64,000 nucleotides of DNA from JANRIC01 sp033765345 (GCA_033765345.1 JANRIC010000111.1:7643-71642), one strand, 5' to 3'. Shown: positions 1 to 11,015, counted from the stretch's first letter. Translations and numbers: made by a program. Notes: generated by a model not told the origin, from the sequence alone.

Positions 1-3000
1 GAGCTAACACCTGCGGTCTGTCTGGCAGTATCGGCACAGGCTAATTGGTTCAAAGTATTTCCGGCTCCGTTAAGCCCAAAGCTACAATCAATGGGTCCGG
101 GTCCGGCAATGGCCGTATAGACTACTAGAGCAGGGTTACTGGTAGCTTCTTTATTTTGGTAAGTCAGTGTTATTTCGTTGCCGTTGCCTATAAATCGCAT
201 CCAGGCATCGCGAGATGGAATAAATGTAGTAAATAAATTGGTAGTCCCGCCAGAAATATGATCAAGCACATCACAGCCTTTATCTATTCTTGTAATTCCA
301 TCAGCAGTTAATTGGGCTACTGCTGTATAATCTCTGAAAGGAGGGTTAATTTCAATAGGTGTACCATTTTCAATGTCAAAGTTGGCGGGTACATCCAGTT
401 GGATACTACAATCTCCTACTACTTTGGTAACCAGCTCATTATCATCACAGATATCCCGTTCGGTGGTATTAAAGATACAAAAACGCCCGGTCATTCCAGC
501 AGCGACATTATTACGATCTATAATTTGGATAAAATATTCTACACCAGGGATAGTAGCAATTTTTAAAGCTTCCGGTTTTGTATTGGTAGCTACATCATTG
601 GCGCATCCCAAAAATATCAGCGAAGCACCACAAGAGCCCCGGTACAAGGCAATAGCGGCATCTGTACCAGGCGAATCGTTGAGGTATTGAATGGTTGTGG
701 AAGCAGCAGTGGCTGTAAATCGCATCCAGCCGTCACGATAATTACCCCCAAGGCTACTTAAGCAGGTAGGATTTATCCCGGTTTGGTTTAGCCCGAAAGT
801 ACTTAAGAGATCAAAATTGACATCACAATCACCTACTAGGGCAGGGATGGCGGTACTACAAATGTCTCCTTCAGGAATCACATCTTCACGGACACAAAGG
901 CTACCAGTGGTAGAACTTTCACTGGACGTGTTCACGACCCTTACAAAGTATACATTATTGGCAACAAGACTTGTACTAGGTATTTCCAGTCTTTCTGTGC
1001 CTTCTTCTTCTTCGGCCACCAGGTTGGCGCAACTAATCTGATTGAGCCTAAACACGGTAATTTTGCCCAACATATCTAAAGTGCTGGTTTTATTCACGAC
1101 CCTTACATAAATTTTGGTACCTGCCAGAGGAGGTGTAATGGGCAATGTAGAGGAAGGGAGAGAAAAATTTTCAGGTTCTGTAGAAAGAGAGTTGTCGGTA
1201 CAAATTGGCGAACCTGTTCCCAAAGGAAAAGGTATCATGGTGCCACAAGTTAGCCCTTCATACAATTCAAAGGAAGCATCCTGATTGGTGCTCTCATATA
1301 CTACTGTAAAAGGATTGCCATCTGCAATAAAATAAACCCAGGCATCACTTAAAGGGTCACAGGCTGCCTCTCCCAATGCTTCACTGGCAAAACTTAGAGG
1401 AAGATTTAAGGTGGTTGGTTGGTCGAGATTGATTTGAACAGCATTGTCACAAATATCCTGTGCCTGATCTGCCACTGTGTTGACTGCCCCTCCATTATAC
1501 AGCAGAAGAGAAACATCATTTGCCAAAAGAGGGTCATTGTTATCGTTGCTGTATTCAATGATCAAATTTTCAAGGGTGGCACCTGTTTGAAAGCGTGCCC
1601 AAGCATCTCTTTGAGAAGAACCCAATGAACAGGAAATATCTGCACCCAGATGAGAATCTCCATCGGCATTGAAATTACCCAAAACGTTAAACTGCTCACC
1701 GCAATTAGAACCATCGAGGGCATATTGTTTGGCAAGTACAAAGCTGTCTTCTCCACGCACCAAGGATTGATACATACAAAGCCCTCCCAGCATATCTGTT
1801 CCGGTAGGGTTGATGATTTGAATATAATATGTAGAGCCAGCAATTGCTCTTAGAGTCATTCGCACACTTTTTCCTGAGGGAGGTACACAAGCGTCCGTCA
1901 ATGAGCCGTCATCATTTACTCTGGTTGCTAGTTCTGTACTTGCATCTATATTGGCAGGATCGGCAAGGTTTTCAAAAACCAGCATACTGGGGGATTGCCC
2001 AGTTACAGAAGAGTATTCAAGTACCACATCTACATTGGCTGTGGCTTCATAAACTACCCACGCATCCGGTTGGATTCCTCCTCCTGTGGCAGTGCAACCT
2101 GCAGGAAGTGCTCCTGCTGTATAAGGTGTAGCGGAAAAGCCTTGTAATACATTGATTTTTACATTACAATCGCCTAGGGAAACTTTGGGGGCGGTAGTAG
2201 CCGCTGTAACAAAATCTCTGGCACTTACCTCATAAAGGCATAACCCACCTCGCATACCTGTAGATCCGGCAATATTCATAACTCGGATATAATATTGGAA
2301 GCCGGAGACCACGTCTAGTTCTACGGTTTCTGTTCCCAGTCCTACGATGTCATTGGTACAAGTTCCCGCAACAAAGGTCAGATTCCCACAAGAGCCTCTG
2401 TAGATTTCCAAAGCAGCGTCTCCTTCTAAGTTGGTATACTCTACCCCTACCCGCCCAGAGTTGGCTTCAAAAACCAGCCAGCCGTCATTATTCGTATCTA
2501 AGGCAGGATCAAAAACAAAGCCGGTACAACTCCCATTATCTTCCCGACCTTCATTATTGAAAAAACGTGCTTCCACGTCAAAGTCAAAGTCACAAGTTCC
2601 TATATCTATAGATAATGCGTCAGCACAAAGGTCGCCTTCGGCATTAGTTCCCTTAAATACATTCAAAATTCCTTGTAAATCTGCTCCCAACAAGTCTTCA
2701 TCCGTTCCGACTCTGATAAAGATGGTTTCTCCAGCATTGGCATTAATCACTGCCGACTCTGTACCGGTTTGGTTGACAAAATTATTCACGCAAGCCAGTG
2801 GAGTCAGTGCGCCACAACCTCCACCCAGGTCTCGATAAACTACCAAAATAGCATCATGAGCGACTGGAATTACAGAATTGGTCGTGTACTGAATGGTATA
2901 ACTCCCTGTTGAGGGGGCGGTAAATCTTGCCCAGCCATCAATCGTAAGTGCGGTAGGAAGACAAGGTACTGCATCAGTACCTATGATTCCAAGGGGAGCA

Positions 3001-3167
3001 TCAAAAACCTGGTTGAGGTAATCGCTGACTGTGAGGTCAGGAATGACTGTGGCAGAAGAGCAAATATCTCCTGCTTGAGCGTTTGCTTGGTGAATAGTTA
3101 ACGCCCATAGCGATAGACTTAAAATACATCCTGTTAGGAGTTTTAAGGAATAGTGTAACTGTTGCAT
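1..3167 (-). CDS. Giant secreted repeat protein, paralogue 1 (C-terminus outside window)
   Basis: The reading frame is open from an ATG at 3167 to the left edge, giving about 1055 residues without a stop. The N-terminus is a signal peptide (hydrophobic stretch ending at ALTIHQANAQA). Then come about 130-160-residue beta-rich repeats, each with a G-D/T-C-N/D-V strand, a DAW/DGW-x-x-F motif, an A-L-x-I-Y-x-G-x-C-G-N motif, and a Y-Y-I-R-V strand with paired cysteines. They resemble pre-peptidase C-terminal (PPC)-like beta sandwiches. The window edge falls in the seventh repeat. Order and sequence match the next gene closely, so a C-terminal T9SS sorting domain beyond the edge is expected but not seen. 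Probable role: cell-surface adhesion or ligand binding (inference). No enzymatic motif was seen. Confidence 0.85.
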   Translation of the reverse strand, partial: MQQLHYSLKLLTGCILSLSLWALTIHQANAQAGDICSSATVIPDLTVSDYLNQVFDAPLGIIGTDAVPCLPTALTIDGWARFTAPSTGSYTIQYTTNSVIPVAHDAILVVYRDLGGGCGALTPLACVNNFVNQTGTESAVINANAGETIFIRVGTDEDLLGADLQGILNVFKGTNAEGDLCADALSIDIGTCDFDFDVEARFFNNEGREDNGSCTGFVFDPALDTNNDGWLVFEANSGRVGVEYTNLEGDAALEIYRGSCGNLTFVAGTCTNDIVGLGTETVELDVVSGFQYYIRVMNIAGSTGMRGGLCLYEVSARDFVTAATTAPKVSLGDCNVKINVLQGFSATPYTAGALPAGCTATGGGIQPDAWVVYEATANVDVVLEYSSVTGQSPSMLVFENLADPANIDASTELATRVNDDGSLTDACVPPSGKSVRMTLRAIAGSTYYIQIINPTGTDMLGGLCMYQSLVRGEDSFVLAKQYALDGSNCGEQFNVLGNFNADGDSHLGADISCSLGSSQRDAWARFQTGATLENLIIEYSNDNNDPLLANDVSLLLYNGGAVNTVADQAQDICDNAVQINLDQPTTLNLPLSFASEALGEAACDPLSDAWVYFIADGNPFTVVYESTNQDASFELYEGLTCGTMIPFPLGTGSPICTDNSLSTEPENFSLPSSTLPITPPLAGTKIYVRVVNKTSTLDMLGKITVFRLNQISCANLVAEEEEGTERLEIPSTSLVANNVYFVRVVNTSSESSTTGSLCVREDVIPEGDICSTAIPALVGDCDVNFDLLSTFGLNQTGINPTCLSSLGGNYRDGWMRFTATAASTTIQYLNDSPGTDAAIALYRGSCGASLIFLGCANDVATNTKPEALKIATIPGVEYFIQIIDRNNVAAGMTGRFCIFNTTERDICDDNELVTKVVGDCSIQLDVPANFDIENGTPIEINPPFRDYTAVAQLTADGITRIDKGCDVLDHISGGTTNLFTTFIPSRDAWMRFIGNGNEITLTYQNKEATSNPALVVYTAIAGPGPIDCSFGLNGAGNTLNQLACADTARQTAGVS

Positions 3168-3376
3168 ATCCTAGATTACTTTGTAAGTTAATTCCTTGTG
3201 TAATTATCTTTCATATATTACAAGAACTCAAAAATAGTAAACAATCATTTAGGGAAGAACATAATTATGACCCATAAACTAATGTTCATGCTGACAAACG
3301 GATACGAAACTTTTATGTTATCTCTACGTAGCGAGGGGGGTGATATTACACAAGATAAAACGAAAAATATAATACA

Positions 3377-3387
3377 TTGATTATCAA
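3377..3387. promoter_or_regulatory. Palindromic motif TTGATTATCAA upstream of giant paralogue 1
   Basis: An 11-bp near-perfect palindrome 210 bp upstream of the start at 3167. Near-identical CTGATAATCAA copies occur upstream of three other secreted-protein transcription units (11005, 32333, 57475). A regulator-binding role is inferred from position and recurrence only. Confidence 0.35.
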
Positions 3388-3703
3388 GTAATTATAGAAA
3401 TAGAAAAATTAAACATAAAATATAACCTAGAAAAATTACACTTAACTTACACAAAGAGATTAAACATGTGTAATAATCAAGTAAGTTTTTTTATGTTAAT
3501 GCAAATTTTTAGTTTATTTTCATCTGGATTTACTCTGTATAAAAAAATCGGATCTTTGGCAATAACTGCATATCTATATGTATTTTCTTGGTTTTTTAAT
3601 GCATACGTGTATTGAATAATAAATGCCTGAAAGAAATTTTAATTATCTGATTGTCAATGCTATAAATTGTATTTTTATGTCATATTTAGGCTATTTTTTA
3701 TAA

Positions 3704-3738
3704 AATAGTGTGCATTGCGATCCTCAATGCACACTATT
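3704..3738 (-). terminator. Intrinsic terminator of the 2354-aa gene
   Basis: A perfect 13-bp inverted repeat (AATAGTGTGCATT, 3704-3716 with 3726-3738) with a 9-nt loop, 20 bp past the stop of the minus-strand gene. On the transcribed strand it is followed by a T/A-rich tract. Confidence 0.75.
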
Positions 3739-3757
3739 CTGATCTTGGTGCAACACT

Positions 3758-6700
3758 TTATTTGAGGATAGCTACTCGTTTGGTTACTTTTTTCAACTGT
3801 CCATAAGCATCCTGATATCTTAATGTAACCAGATAGATTCCCTTGCTTAAATCATCCGTTTGAATAAAAGCACTATTCTCTCCCTGGATGACATCCAATA
3901 CCTGGTTAGCCAATCGTACTCCCATTACATTGTACAGATCCAAAGAGACCGTACCCGTAGGAACATTAAAACGAACTTCTACCTGACCTCCGGCTTGCAC
4001 AGGATTGGGGATGATTTTCATATCAAAATCTTCGCCTCCGATGGGTATTCTGACTACGGGTCCGAGTTGCCCTGTGCCATCAAGGCTGATCATTTTCAAG
4101 CGATAATATAAGAATCTCAGGTTATCCGGGATTTTATTATCTGCATATTGGTATTCGGTCAAGCTTGTTATATTGCCTTTAGCATCTACCTGGCCTATGG
4201 GATAGAAATCCTGCCCATTTAAGCTTTTTTGAACTTCATAAGACTTAACATTTACTTCACTGAGAACCAACCAATTGAGATAAACTTCTTCTCCGATAAG
4301 CTTACCTGTAAAGTCCAGCATCTGTACTCTAAGAGGTGCGTTCAAATCTTGCTGCACCGGATCGGTAGAAAGCTCACAGGGATCTCCTTTAAGAAGTTGC
4401 TCAAATTGCTCTGCGTTCAAATCCGAATTATTACATTCCTGAAACTGAATATTATCAATCCCAAAGTCATTTCCATTTTTGGTTAAGGAAAGGTTCTCAA
4501 GGCATACATTCAAGTTAACTACTTGTGCTGGGGCTCTGTAAATACACCGGATCAATTGCCAACGATCAGGGTTTTCAGTAATGAGAAATGATTGCCCAAG
4601 CACTTTCAGGCGTGTATCACGGTTTTCACCCTCTAGGTTACAAGGCATGGCAGCACCGTAAGGTTCTTGCCGCCCATAGAGGAGGGCGTGTTCAAAATTA
4701 TAATCGGAAGGTGGTTCAGGGTTGTGAAAGGTTTCCCCTGTAGTTTGAAATTGAGTAACACCAGGAAGCCTTGTGGGAGCTCCATTGATGTCTGTGACTG
4801 TTCCGTCGTCTCCCAAGGCTGGTAAATCATCTCGAACATTCGGGTCTTCCATATCACACACGGTCATACGCAGCAGTGGTACGTCCAAATTACGGGAATA
4901 ACTAATCATATTTTGTACCCATACTGAGAAACTGTAATAGGTCACTTTACCTACCGAAGCCCCTCGGTCGATGGTCTGACACCAAACCTTACCTGGAGGC
5001 AGATTATCGCTGGGATTATAGGAGCCATTAACAATCATAAAATTGGCATCCGCAAAGGGAGGTATAAGAGCGGGTTTGGCAGTTTCAATGGAGTTAAAAG
5101 ACCCGATAGTAAAAACACCTCCGGGTAAAGATACCGGAATACAAGGTTCATCTTCTGCGGCGTAGGCGTTGGGGTTTCCAGTATCGCAATAGCTGGCATT
5201 CGGTCCGGAGGGGTAATGCCCCGAGCCTCCTAAACTTCCTCCATAACCTGAGTATCCTTGTCCATAACAATACCAGTCTCCTTTATAACTCCAGGGGCTT
5301 TGAGAAACTGCATAAAGCCCCTCTGGGTTTAATTCATCTCTTTTGGCAAATAAATACTGATATTGATTTTTTACATTGTTATTATTACTCCCACCGCTGA
5401 CATTTACTTGATCTCTCAAATAGCCGTAATCGGTTGCAAATCGGGCATAATCTTCTATAAATCCGGTTCGGTCTGTTCCAGTAGCTTTGGGATTGCTATG
5501 CACCCAGTTATTCATATAAGTATCATAATCTTGATCTGAGCCAGTAGCCAGGGTTGAATTGGCATAACTTTTTGCACTGCCTGAGCTGGCTCCTACCTGT
5601 AATTTATTAAAGGTAGCACTGGCGTTGGTGGTATCATCCTGAATTCGAGGCCAGTTCTCGAATTGACCGTGTACGATCAGATTTTGGTCTACCAGGCAAG
5701 GTGCAAAGGGAAATATGCGTATTCTACCGGGCATATTGGCTGCGGTTCCCGAACCAGCGTTGACATTCATCACCCTTACAAAATAGGTAGTATCTTCTCC
5801 AACTACGACTGTTAAAGATTCTGTACCGTCAAATACGGCGTTGATACAACCCAGAATCTGTAAACCATCTATATTGGGCTGTGTCAGGTCGCTGTCATTA
5901 TAGGGAATCGCATCATTGTAAGCGGCACAATTTCCATCCGTTCCGGTGGGATCATTCGGCATAAAATACACAGCAAGGGCTGCGTTTTGAGGATTTCCAG
6001 AGGTAAAACCACTATTATCATACTGTACGGTAACAGCAGTAGTGTTTTCATCGGTTTTAAACCCAGTAGGTACTGTGAATTTAATCCAGGCCTGGGATCG
6101 GATCGGGTCTGGGCTATTGCTGGCCGGATTACTTCCTCCTGGTAAAACACAAGGTACGGGATGATCATCTGAGATATCGGGGTCAGAACCCGGAACAGTA
6201 GAAGTAGGCAAATTATTATCATCATCCCAGGCACCTAATACTTCAAAGTTTTTAAATTCTCCATTCAAGGCGCCATAATCATTGGCGGGTGGGCATTCGT
6301 CTTGTGCCAGCGTAGTACCCCAAAGAATACAAGCTGTACCCAGAGAAGTTTTGACAGTATCTTGGTTGATAAATCTTATATAGTAAGTTAGTCCGAAGTT
6401 GACATTATCAATGGTAATTTGTTCAATACCTTCTTCGCCTGTTCCCAGCTCATCAATACATCCTACCAATGGAGAGGGAACAGCACTCGAGCTAATTGCT
6501 CCACAAGAATCTGCTTTAAATACAGTCAGAGACACATCCGCTGCCTCATCTAGGGTAAAATTGCGGTTATCATACTGCACGGTGATTTTGGTATCGGGCA
6601 ATTCTTTGAGTGTATACGTTGCACATTCACAAAAATCATCCGTTCTGCTACCTGGGGCAAAAGAGCCATTGGGTCCAGGGTTGGCTTTCAAATTGGGGGC

Positions 6701-9700
6701 ACCGCAATCCGCTGTATAAGGCCCTGAACCTGCATAAGTCAAGGTGCCAGTAGCAGGGTGTATATCAGGATCGCACTGGAGGGGGACTGTAAAAGTAGCC
6801 CAAGCATCTGCTTTGCTGCCTGTACAGGTATTCAGGTCATTGTCAACCCCGGTAATTTCTATATCAAATTGAATATCCGAATCATTGGCATTTCTATTAT
6901 GTAATTCCACAGCAACTACATTGGCATCTGCCCCTGCGATCAAGCCAAGAGTACTCGCTGTAAGCTGGTATGTGGTATAATTGGTTTCGGCACTATTACT
7001 TATACCAGTGGAGGCTCTGGTAGTAGCATTAAAGGTACTGGGTAAGTTAGAAAGAATTACCTGTACGCCATTGATATACACTACTGCTCCGTCATCTCTT
7101 CTGAGTTTAACTTTCAGCACACTATAATCCCCGGGGGCAGCCGTGAAAGTTCTACGGAAATAATAAGTCAGGTTGTTATTATCAAATAAAGTAGTATTGA
7201 GTACTCCGGCTGATTCTCCAAAACCAAATGCCCCTTGCCCCGTTGCCCATCCTGAATCATCAAAGTCGACAGACTTCCAGTTATCTCCTTCGGTATCGTT
7301 GGGTGGATAGGTCTGTACCAGATTATCATTATATTTCCATCCATTGGTTTGTCGCCCGATAAGCATAATTTCTGGGCCAACCAAACAGCCAGTTGCTACC
7401 AGGTCTGCATCAGTATCGCCACTACAATTATTGACTTCATCGATGATATTGATGGGTACACTACACTGCCCTACTTCAATCTCTCTAGCTTCAGCACAGG
7501 TATTATATCGCTGACTACCATCAGCAATACATAAGATACCTGTCATGCCCAAATCATCTACCGCCCCTCGGTCTATATCCATAATACGCAGCAGGTATAC
7601 CCGCCCAGCTTCGGATTGAAAGGTAACCACTTCGGTTTGTATACCTTCCTGACTGATCCCTGCCGTTGCATTGGCTGTATCGGAGCAAGCCAACTGATTT
7701 AAGATATTTCCTACGCCATTCAGACCCGAAGCATCACAGTTGATCGGTCCCGGTCCGGCAATCGCTGTATAGACAATCAAGCCGGGATTACTATTTGCTT
7801 CTTTATTTTGGTAAGTCATGGTGATTTCTTGACCATTCCCGATAAAGCGCATCCAGGAATCGCGAGAGTTGCCATTTACCACATCAAAGGGAGAATCCAC
7901 GTCGGCGGCTCCGGTAGCATTTACATCCGGGTCACAACCTCTATTTACGCGTATAAAACCTCCTGCGGTAAGTTGAGAGGATGCGTTGTAATCCCTCCAG
8001 GCGGGGAAGGTCGGGTCATCACCACTATTATCAAAGCTACTTGGCACATCGAGGGGTATGTTACAGTCACCTACAACCTTAGTCACAAGATCATTATCAT
8101 CACAAATATCTCGCTCGGTGGTATTATAAATACAATATTTACCTGCCATCCCACCTCCAAAATTATTCCGGTCTATGATCTGAATAAAGTATTCCAAACC
8201 CTCAACAGTATTAAATTTAAAAGTTTCTGGAATAGCTTTACCAGTGGGGCTTACATCTGTTTCATCGAGGCTGTTTTCGCATCCGATTAGAATTAAACTT
8301 GCGCCGCAAGCACCTCGGTAAACAGCAATCGCCGGGTCGGTATTGATGGGGTCTTCTGTCTGATACTGAATGGTAGTTTGGGTAGCCGTAGCGGTAAAAC
8401 GCATCCATCCATCCCGAAAATTTAAAGGAAGGCAAGATGGGTTTACACCTTGCTGATTTATGCTGAAGCTGGTAGGCAGATCAAAATTCACATCACAATC
8501 TCCTACTAAGGTAGGGATGGCTGTATTACAGATATCTCCTTGAAGAATGACATCTTCCCGCACGCAGAGGCTTCCTGTTGTAGTGCTTTGGCTGCTTGTA
8601 TTGCCTATTCTGACAAAATAGACGTGATTTGGGTCTAGGTCATTTTTGGATATTTCAATGGTTTCAGTACCTTCCTGTTCTGTAACTAGGTTGATACATT
8701 CCATCTGGGTAAGGGTAAAAACTGTAAGCGTTCCGCCTAGGTCTCCTGTGCCTGTTTCATTTACAATGCGGATATATACTCTACTGCCTATAGCCGGTAC
8801 AACAGGGGTAGGATAATACTCTAATACAGATGGACTTGGGCTTTGATTGGTACAATTAGGAATACCTGCGCCCAAAATCGGCTGAATGGTACTGCAATTA
8901 GTTCCTTCAAATAATTCAAAAGAGGGATCTTGGTTGGTATTACTCTCATAAACGACTGTAAAAGGATTTCCATCTGAAACAAAATAAACCCAGGCATCAT
9001 CCTCGGTATCGAGCCCGGCACCACAAAGTATATCTGTACCAAAGCCGACACGGGGGTCAGGGTCAGAAGCATTTTCAGTGTACGAGAAGGGTACATCCAC
9101 CTGTGTAGGTTGATTAAGGTCTACTTCTACGGCATTGCTACAGAAATCTGCGGAAACATTGGGGGTAATGGTATTGCTGCTCCCTCCATCATAAATCACC
9201 ACAGACACATCATTGGCCAGAAGAGGGTCATTGTTGTCATTGTTGTATTCTACAATGATGTTGTTGTTTACGGTTGCCCCAGTTGCAAAGCGAGCCCAGG
9301 CATCTTTTTGAATCGGGTTGGTAGCGCAAGAAATATCCGCTGTAAGATGAGATTCTCCATTTGGATTAAAATTACCCAATATGTTAAATTGCTCACCACA
9401 ATTCGAGCCGTCTATATTATATTCTTTGGCAGAAAAGAAGTTATTTTCTGCTTTTGCTAAAGACTCGTACATACATAAATTTCCAAGCATCGGATTACTA
9501 ATATCAGGATTAATGACCTGAATATAATAAATGGAGCCTCCGGTCATACTGATCACCATATTTACGCTGGGGAACGCTACAGAAGTCACACAAGCTCCTT
9601 CTGAGGATCCATCTTCTTTTACCTGTGTGGCTAGGTCAGTATCTGGATCAAGGTTATTTATGTCCATAGGGTCTTCAAATACCCGCATTAAGGGCGTACC

Positions 9701-10822
9701 CAAGGATGCGGAATACTCCACTACTACATTCATGGTACCTACCCAGGGTGCCTGGTATACCATCCAAGCATCGTCGTCGGTAGTCGTTGTAGCACAAGAT
9801 GCACCTACCGGATAGGTTGTGGAAGTAAAGCTTTCCAAAACATTGAATTTCACATTACAATCGCCAAGGTTAATGCTTGGCGTTAGAGTTGGGTCGGTAA
9901 TATCATCTCTACCTTTCACTTGATAAAGACAGAATGAACCTCTCATACCTCCTCCATCACCTTTATTGATGATTCTTATAAAATACTGCGTATTGAGCGT
10001 TACATCAAATTCTTTGACTTCAATCCCGATACCTGTAATATCATCGGTACAACTAGCCGGAACTAAGGTCAAATTGCCACAATCACCGCTATAAATCTCC
10101 AGGGCAGCGTCATCTTCTAGGTTTGCATATTCAATACCAGCTTTCCCCGTAAAATCTGCCGTAAAAGTCAACCAGCCATCCTGATTAGGCGTATATGTGC
10201 CGCAAGCTGCCGCACCTTTTCCTTCATTATTAAAAAACCTTGCGCCGACTTCAAAATCTACATCACAATCTCCAACAAAAATTTCAGATGCAGAAAGACA
10301 CAAGTCCGCAGGTAAAGGAGTTCCTTTAAAAACACTCATCCAGCCAATCATATCCGAAGCCAAGGCTGTCTCAGTAGAAATTCTGATATAAACTCTTTTA
10401 TTTACATTTACATTGATAATAGTAGATTCTGTACCAGCGGTGTTGATATTATTTACACAGGATATTTCTGTCAGTCCTGTACAGGCTGTACCATTATCAG
10501 TATAAACGGTAATGATGGCATTCTCAGATAGCGTAGTATATTGAATCACATAATTACCTGATTGAGGGGCAACAAAACCTGTCCAGGCATCATGATTAGG
10601 TGTGCCTGCGCCACAGGATGGATTGCCAGCCCCACTGTTGAGAAATCCAACGGGTACATCAAATGATTGATTTAAAAAATCACTGCTCGCCAGAGGAATG
10701 GCACCAACGGCACAGTTGTCTGTTTGTGCTCGAGACCATTGAAAATTCCCCAGTATCAGGGAAAAGCATATAAACAATCCTATTGAGAATTTTAGGGTAT
10801 AAGTTTTTGTGTTCACTGTCAT
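3758..10822 (-). CDS. Giant secreted repeat protein, paralogue 2 (2354 aa, T9SS cargo)
   Basis: The signal peptide ends near QWSRAQ (about residue 33). Nine PPC-like beta-sandwich repeats follow, starting near residues 35, 174, 310, 467, 590, 760, 904, 1105 and 1507. Each has a DAW/DGW motif, A-x-x-V-Y-x-G-x-C-G and a Y-x-I-R-x-x-N strand. Repeat 8 is split by an inserted jelly-roll-like domain (about residues 1150-1325; F-x-D-S-x-W near its start, DDGAVVYINGV in the middle, AVELHNRN near its end). From about 1707 is a conserved domain (HGQFENW, KVWCQTIDR, KNGNDFGIDNIQF) resembling carbohydrate-binding modules. Then come an FN3-like segment and a T9SS type A sorting domain with PNPV and GIYLVTLRY near the end. 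Likely an outer-surface protein processed by T9SS. No catalytic residues were seen. The 7-kb frame is intact. Confidence 0.9.
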   Translation of the reverse strand: MTVNTKTYTLKFSIGLFICFSLILGNFQWSRAQTDNCAVGAIPLASSDFLNQSFDVPVGFLNSGAGNPSCGAGTPNHDAWTGFVAPQSGNYVIQYTTLSENAIITVYTDNGTACTGLTEISCVNNINTAGTESTIINVNVNKRVYIRISTETALASDMIGWMSVFKGTPLPADLCLSASEIFVGDCDVDFEVGARFFNNEGKGAAACGTYTPNQDGWLTFTADFTGKAGIEYANLEDDAALEIYSGDCGNLTLVPASCTDDITGIGIEVKEFDVTLNTQYFIRIINKGDGGGMRGSFCLYQVKGRDDITDPTLTPSINLGDCNVKFNVLESFTSTTYPVGASCATTTTDDDAWMVYQAPWVGTMNVVVEYSASLGTPLMRVFEDPMDINNLDPDTDLATQVKEDGSSEGACVTSVAFPSVNMVISMTGGSIYYIQVINPDISNPMLGNLCMYESLAKAENNFFSAKEYNIDGSNCGEQFNILGNFNPNGESHLTADISCATNPIQKDAWARFATGATVNNNIIVEYNNDNNDPLLANDVSVVIYDGGSSNTITPNVSADFCSNAVEVDLNQPTQVDVPFSYTENASDPDPRVGFGTDILCGAGLDTEDDAWVYFVSDGNPFTVVYESNTNQDPSFELFEGTNCSTIQPILGAGIPNCTNQSPSPSVLEYYPTPVVPAIGSRVYIRIVNETGTGDLGGTLTVFTLTQMECINLVTEQEGTETIEISKNDLDPNHVYFVRIGNTSSQSTTTGSLCVREDVILQGDICNTAIPTLVGDCDVNFDLPTSFSINQQGVNPSCLPLNFRDGWMRFTATATQTTIQYQTEDPINTDPAIAVYRGACGASLILIGCENSLDETDVSPTGKAIPETFKFNTVEGLEYFIQIIDRNNFGGGMAGKYCIYNTTERDICDDNDLVTKVVGDCNIPLDVPSSFDNSGDDPTFPAWRDYNASSQLTAGGFIRVNRGCDPDVNATGAADVDSPFDVVNGNSRDSWMRFIGNGQEITMTYQNKEANSNPGLIVYTAIAGPGPINCDASGLNGVGNILNQLACSDTANATAGISQEGIQTEVVTFQSEAGRVYLLRIMDIDRGAVDDLGMTGILCIADGSQRYNTCAEAREIEVGQCSVPINIIDEVNNCSGDTDADLVATGCLVGPEIMLIGRQTNGWKYNDNLVQTYPPNDTEGDNWKSVDFDDSGWATGQGAFGFGESAGVLNTTLFDNNNLTYYFRRTFTAAPGDYSVLKVKLRRDDGAVVYINGVQVILSNLPSTFNATTRASTGISNSAETNYTTYQLTASTLGLIAGADANVVAVELHNRNANDSDIQFDIEITGVDNDLNTCTGSKADAWATFTVPLQCDPDIHPATGTLTYAGSGPYTADCGAPNLKANPGPNGSFAPGSRTDDFCECATYTLKELPDTKITVQYDNRNFTLDEAADVSLTVFKADSCGAISSSAVPSPLVGCIDELGTGEEGIEQITIDNVNFGLTYYIRFINQDTVKTSLGTACILWGTTLAQDECPPANDYGALNGEFKNFEVLGAWDDDNNLPTSTVPGSDPDISDDHPVPCVLPGGSNPASNSPDPIRSQAWIKFTVPTGFKTDENTTAVTVQYDNSGFTSGNPQNAALAVYFMPNDPTGTDGNCAAYNDAIPYNDSDLTQPNIDGLQILGCINAVFDGTESLTVVVGEDTTYFVRVMNVNAGSGTAANMPGRIRIFPFAPCLVDQNLIVHGQFENWPRIQDDTTNASATFNKLQVGASSGSAKSYANSTLATGSDQDYDTYMNNWVHSNPKATGTDRTGFIEDYARFATDYGYLRDQVNVSGGSNNNNVKNQYQYLFAKRDELNPEGLYAVSQSPWSYKGDWYCYGQGYSGYGGSLGGSGHYPSGPNASYCDTGNPNAYAAEDEPCIPVSLPGGVFTIGSFNSIETAKPALIPPFADANFMIVNGSYNPSDNLPPGKVWCQTIDRGASVGKVTYYSFSVWVQNMISYSRNLDVPLLRMTVCDMEDPNVRDDLPALGDDGTVTDINGAPTRLPGVTQFQTTGETFHNPEPPSDYNFEHALLYGRQEPYGAAMPCNLEGENRDTRLKVLGQSFLITENPDRWQLIRCIYRAPAQVVNLNVCLENLSLTKNGNDFGIDNIQFQECNNSDLNAEQFEQLLKGDPCELSTDPVQQDLNAPLRVQMLDFTGKLIGEEVYLNWLVLSEVNVKSYEVQKSLNGQDFYPIGQVDAKGNITSLTEYQYADNKIPDNLRFLYYRLKMISLDGTGQLGPVVRIPIGGEDFDMKIIPNPVQAGGQVEVRFNVPTGTVSLDLYNVMGVRLANQVLDVIQGENSAFIQTDDLSKGIYLVTLRYQDAYGQLKKVTKRVAILK

Positions 10823-11004
10823 TTTGTTGATTAAAACTCAATACTACAAATATTGGATATTTTTCCAATATTCGCTTCACTGATTTGATGAAACCATTAC
10901 AAGCTGTATATCTCGCTTAGGAAAACGAAGAGCTTTACACATTGTTATGGATTACAAGGGGGGCAAAATACCGATCTAATTCTTAAACCCAAGTATGTAT
11001 ATTT

Positions 11005-11015
11005 CTGATAATCAA
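11005..11015. promoter_or_regulatory. CTGATAATCAA motif upstream of giant paralogue 2
   Basis: The palindromic core TGATNATCA lies 183 bp upstream of the start at 10822. It is the same motif as at 32333 and 57475, and close to that at 3377. The rest of the 395-bp spacer (10823-11218) shows no gene. Confidence 0.35.

Larger units (their letters stand above)
3168..3757. other. Intergenic region between giant paralogues 1 and 2
   Basis: AT-rich 590-bp spacer without a credible ORF. It holds a palindrome (3377-3387) shared with other secreted-protein genes, a possible minus-strand -7 box (CAAAAATA at 3229-3236, i.e. TATTTTTG on the coding strand), and the terminator of the following gene at 3704-3738. 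Confidence 0.6.

Noticed and set aside
7808..8290. Plus-strand ORF of 160 codons inside the 2354-aa gene
   Set aside because: Shadow frame of the repeat-coding strand, with low-complexity content.
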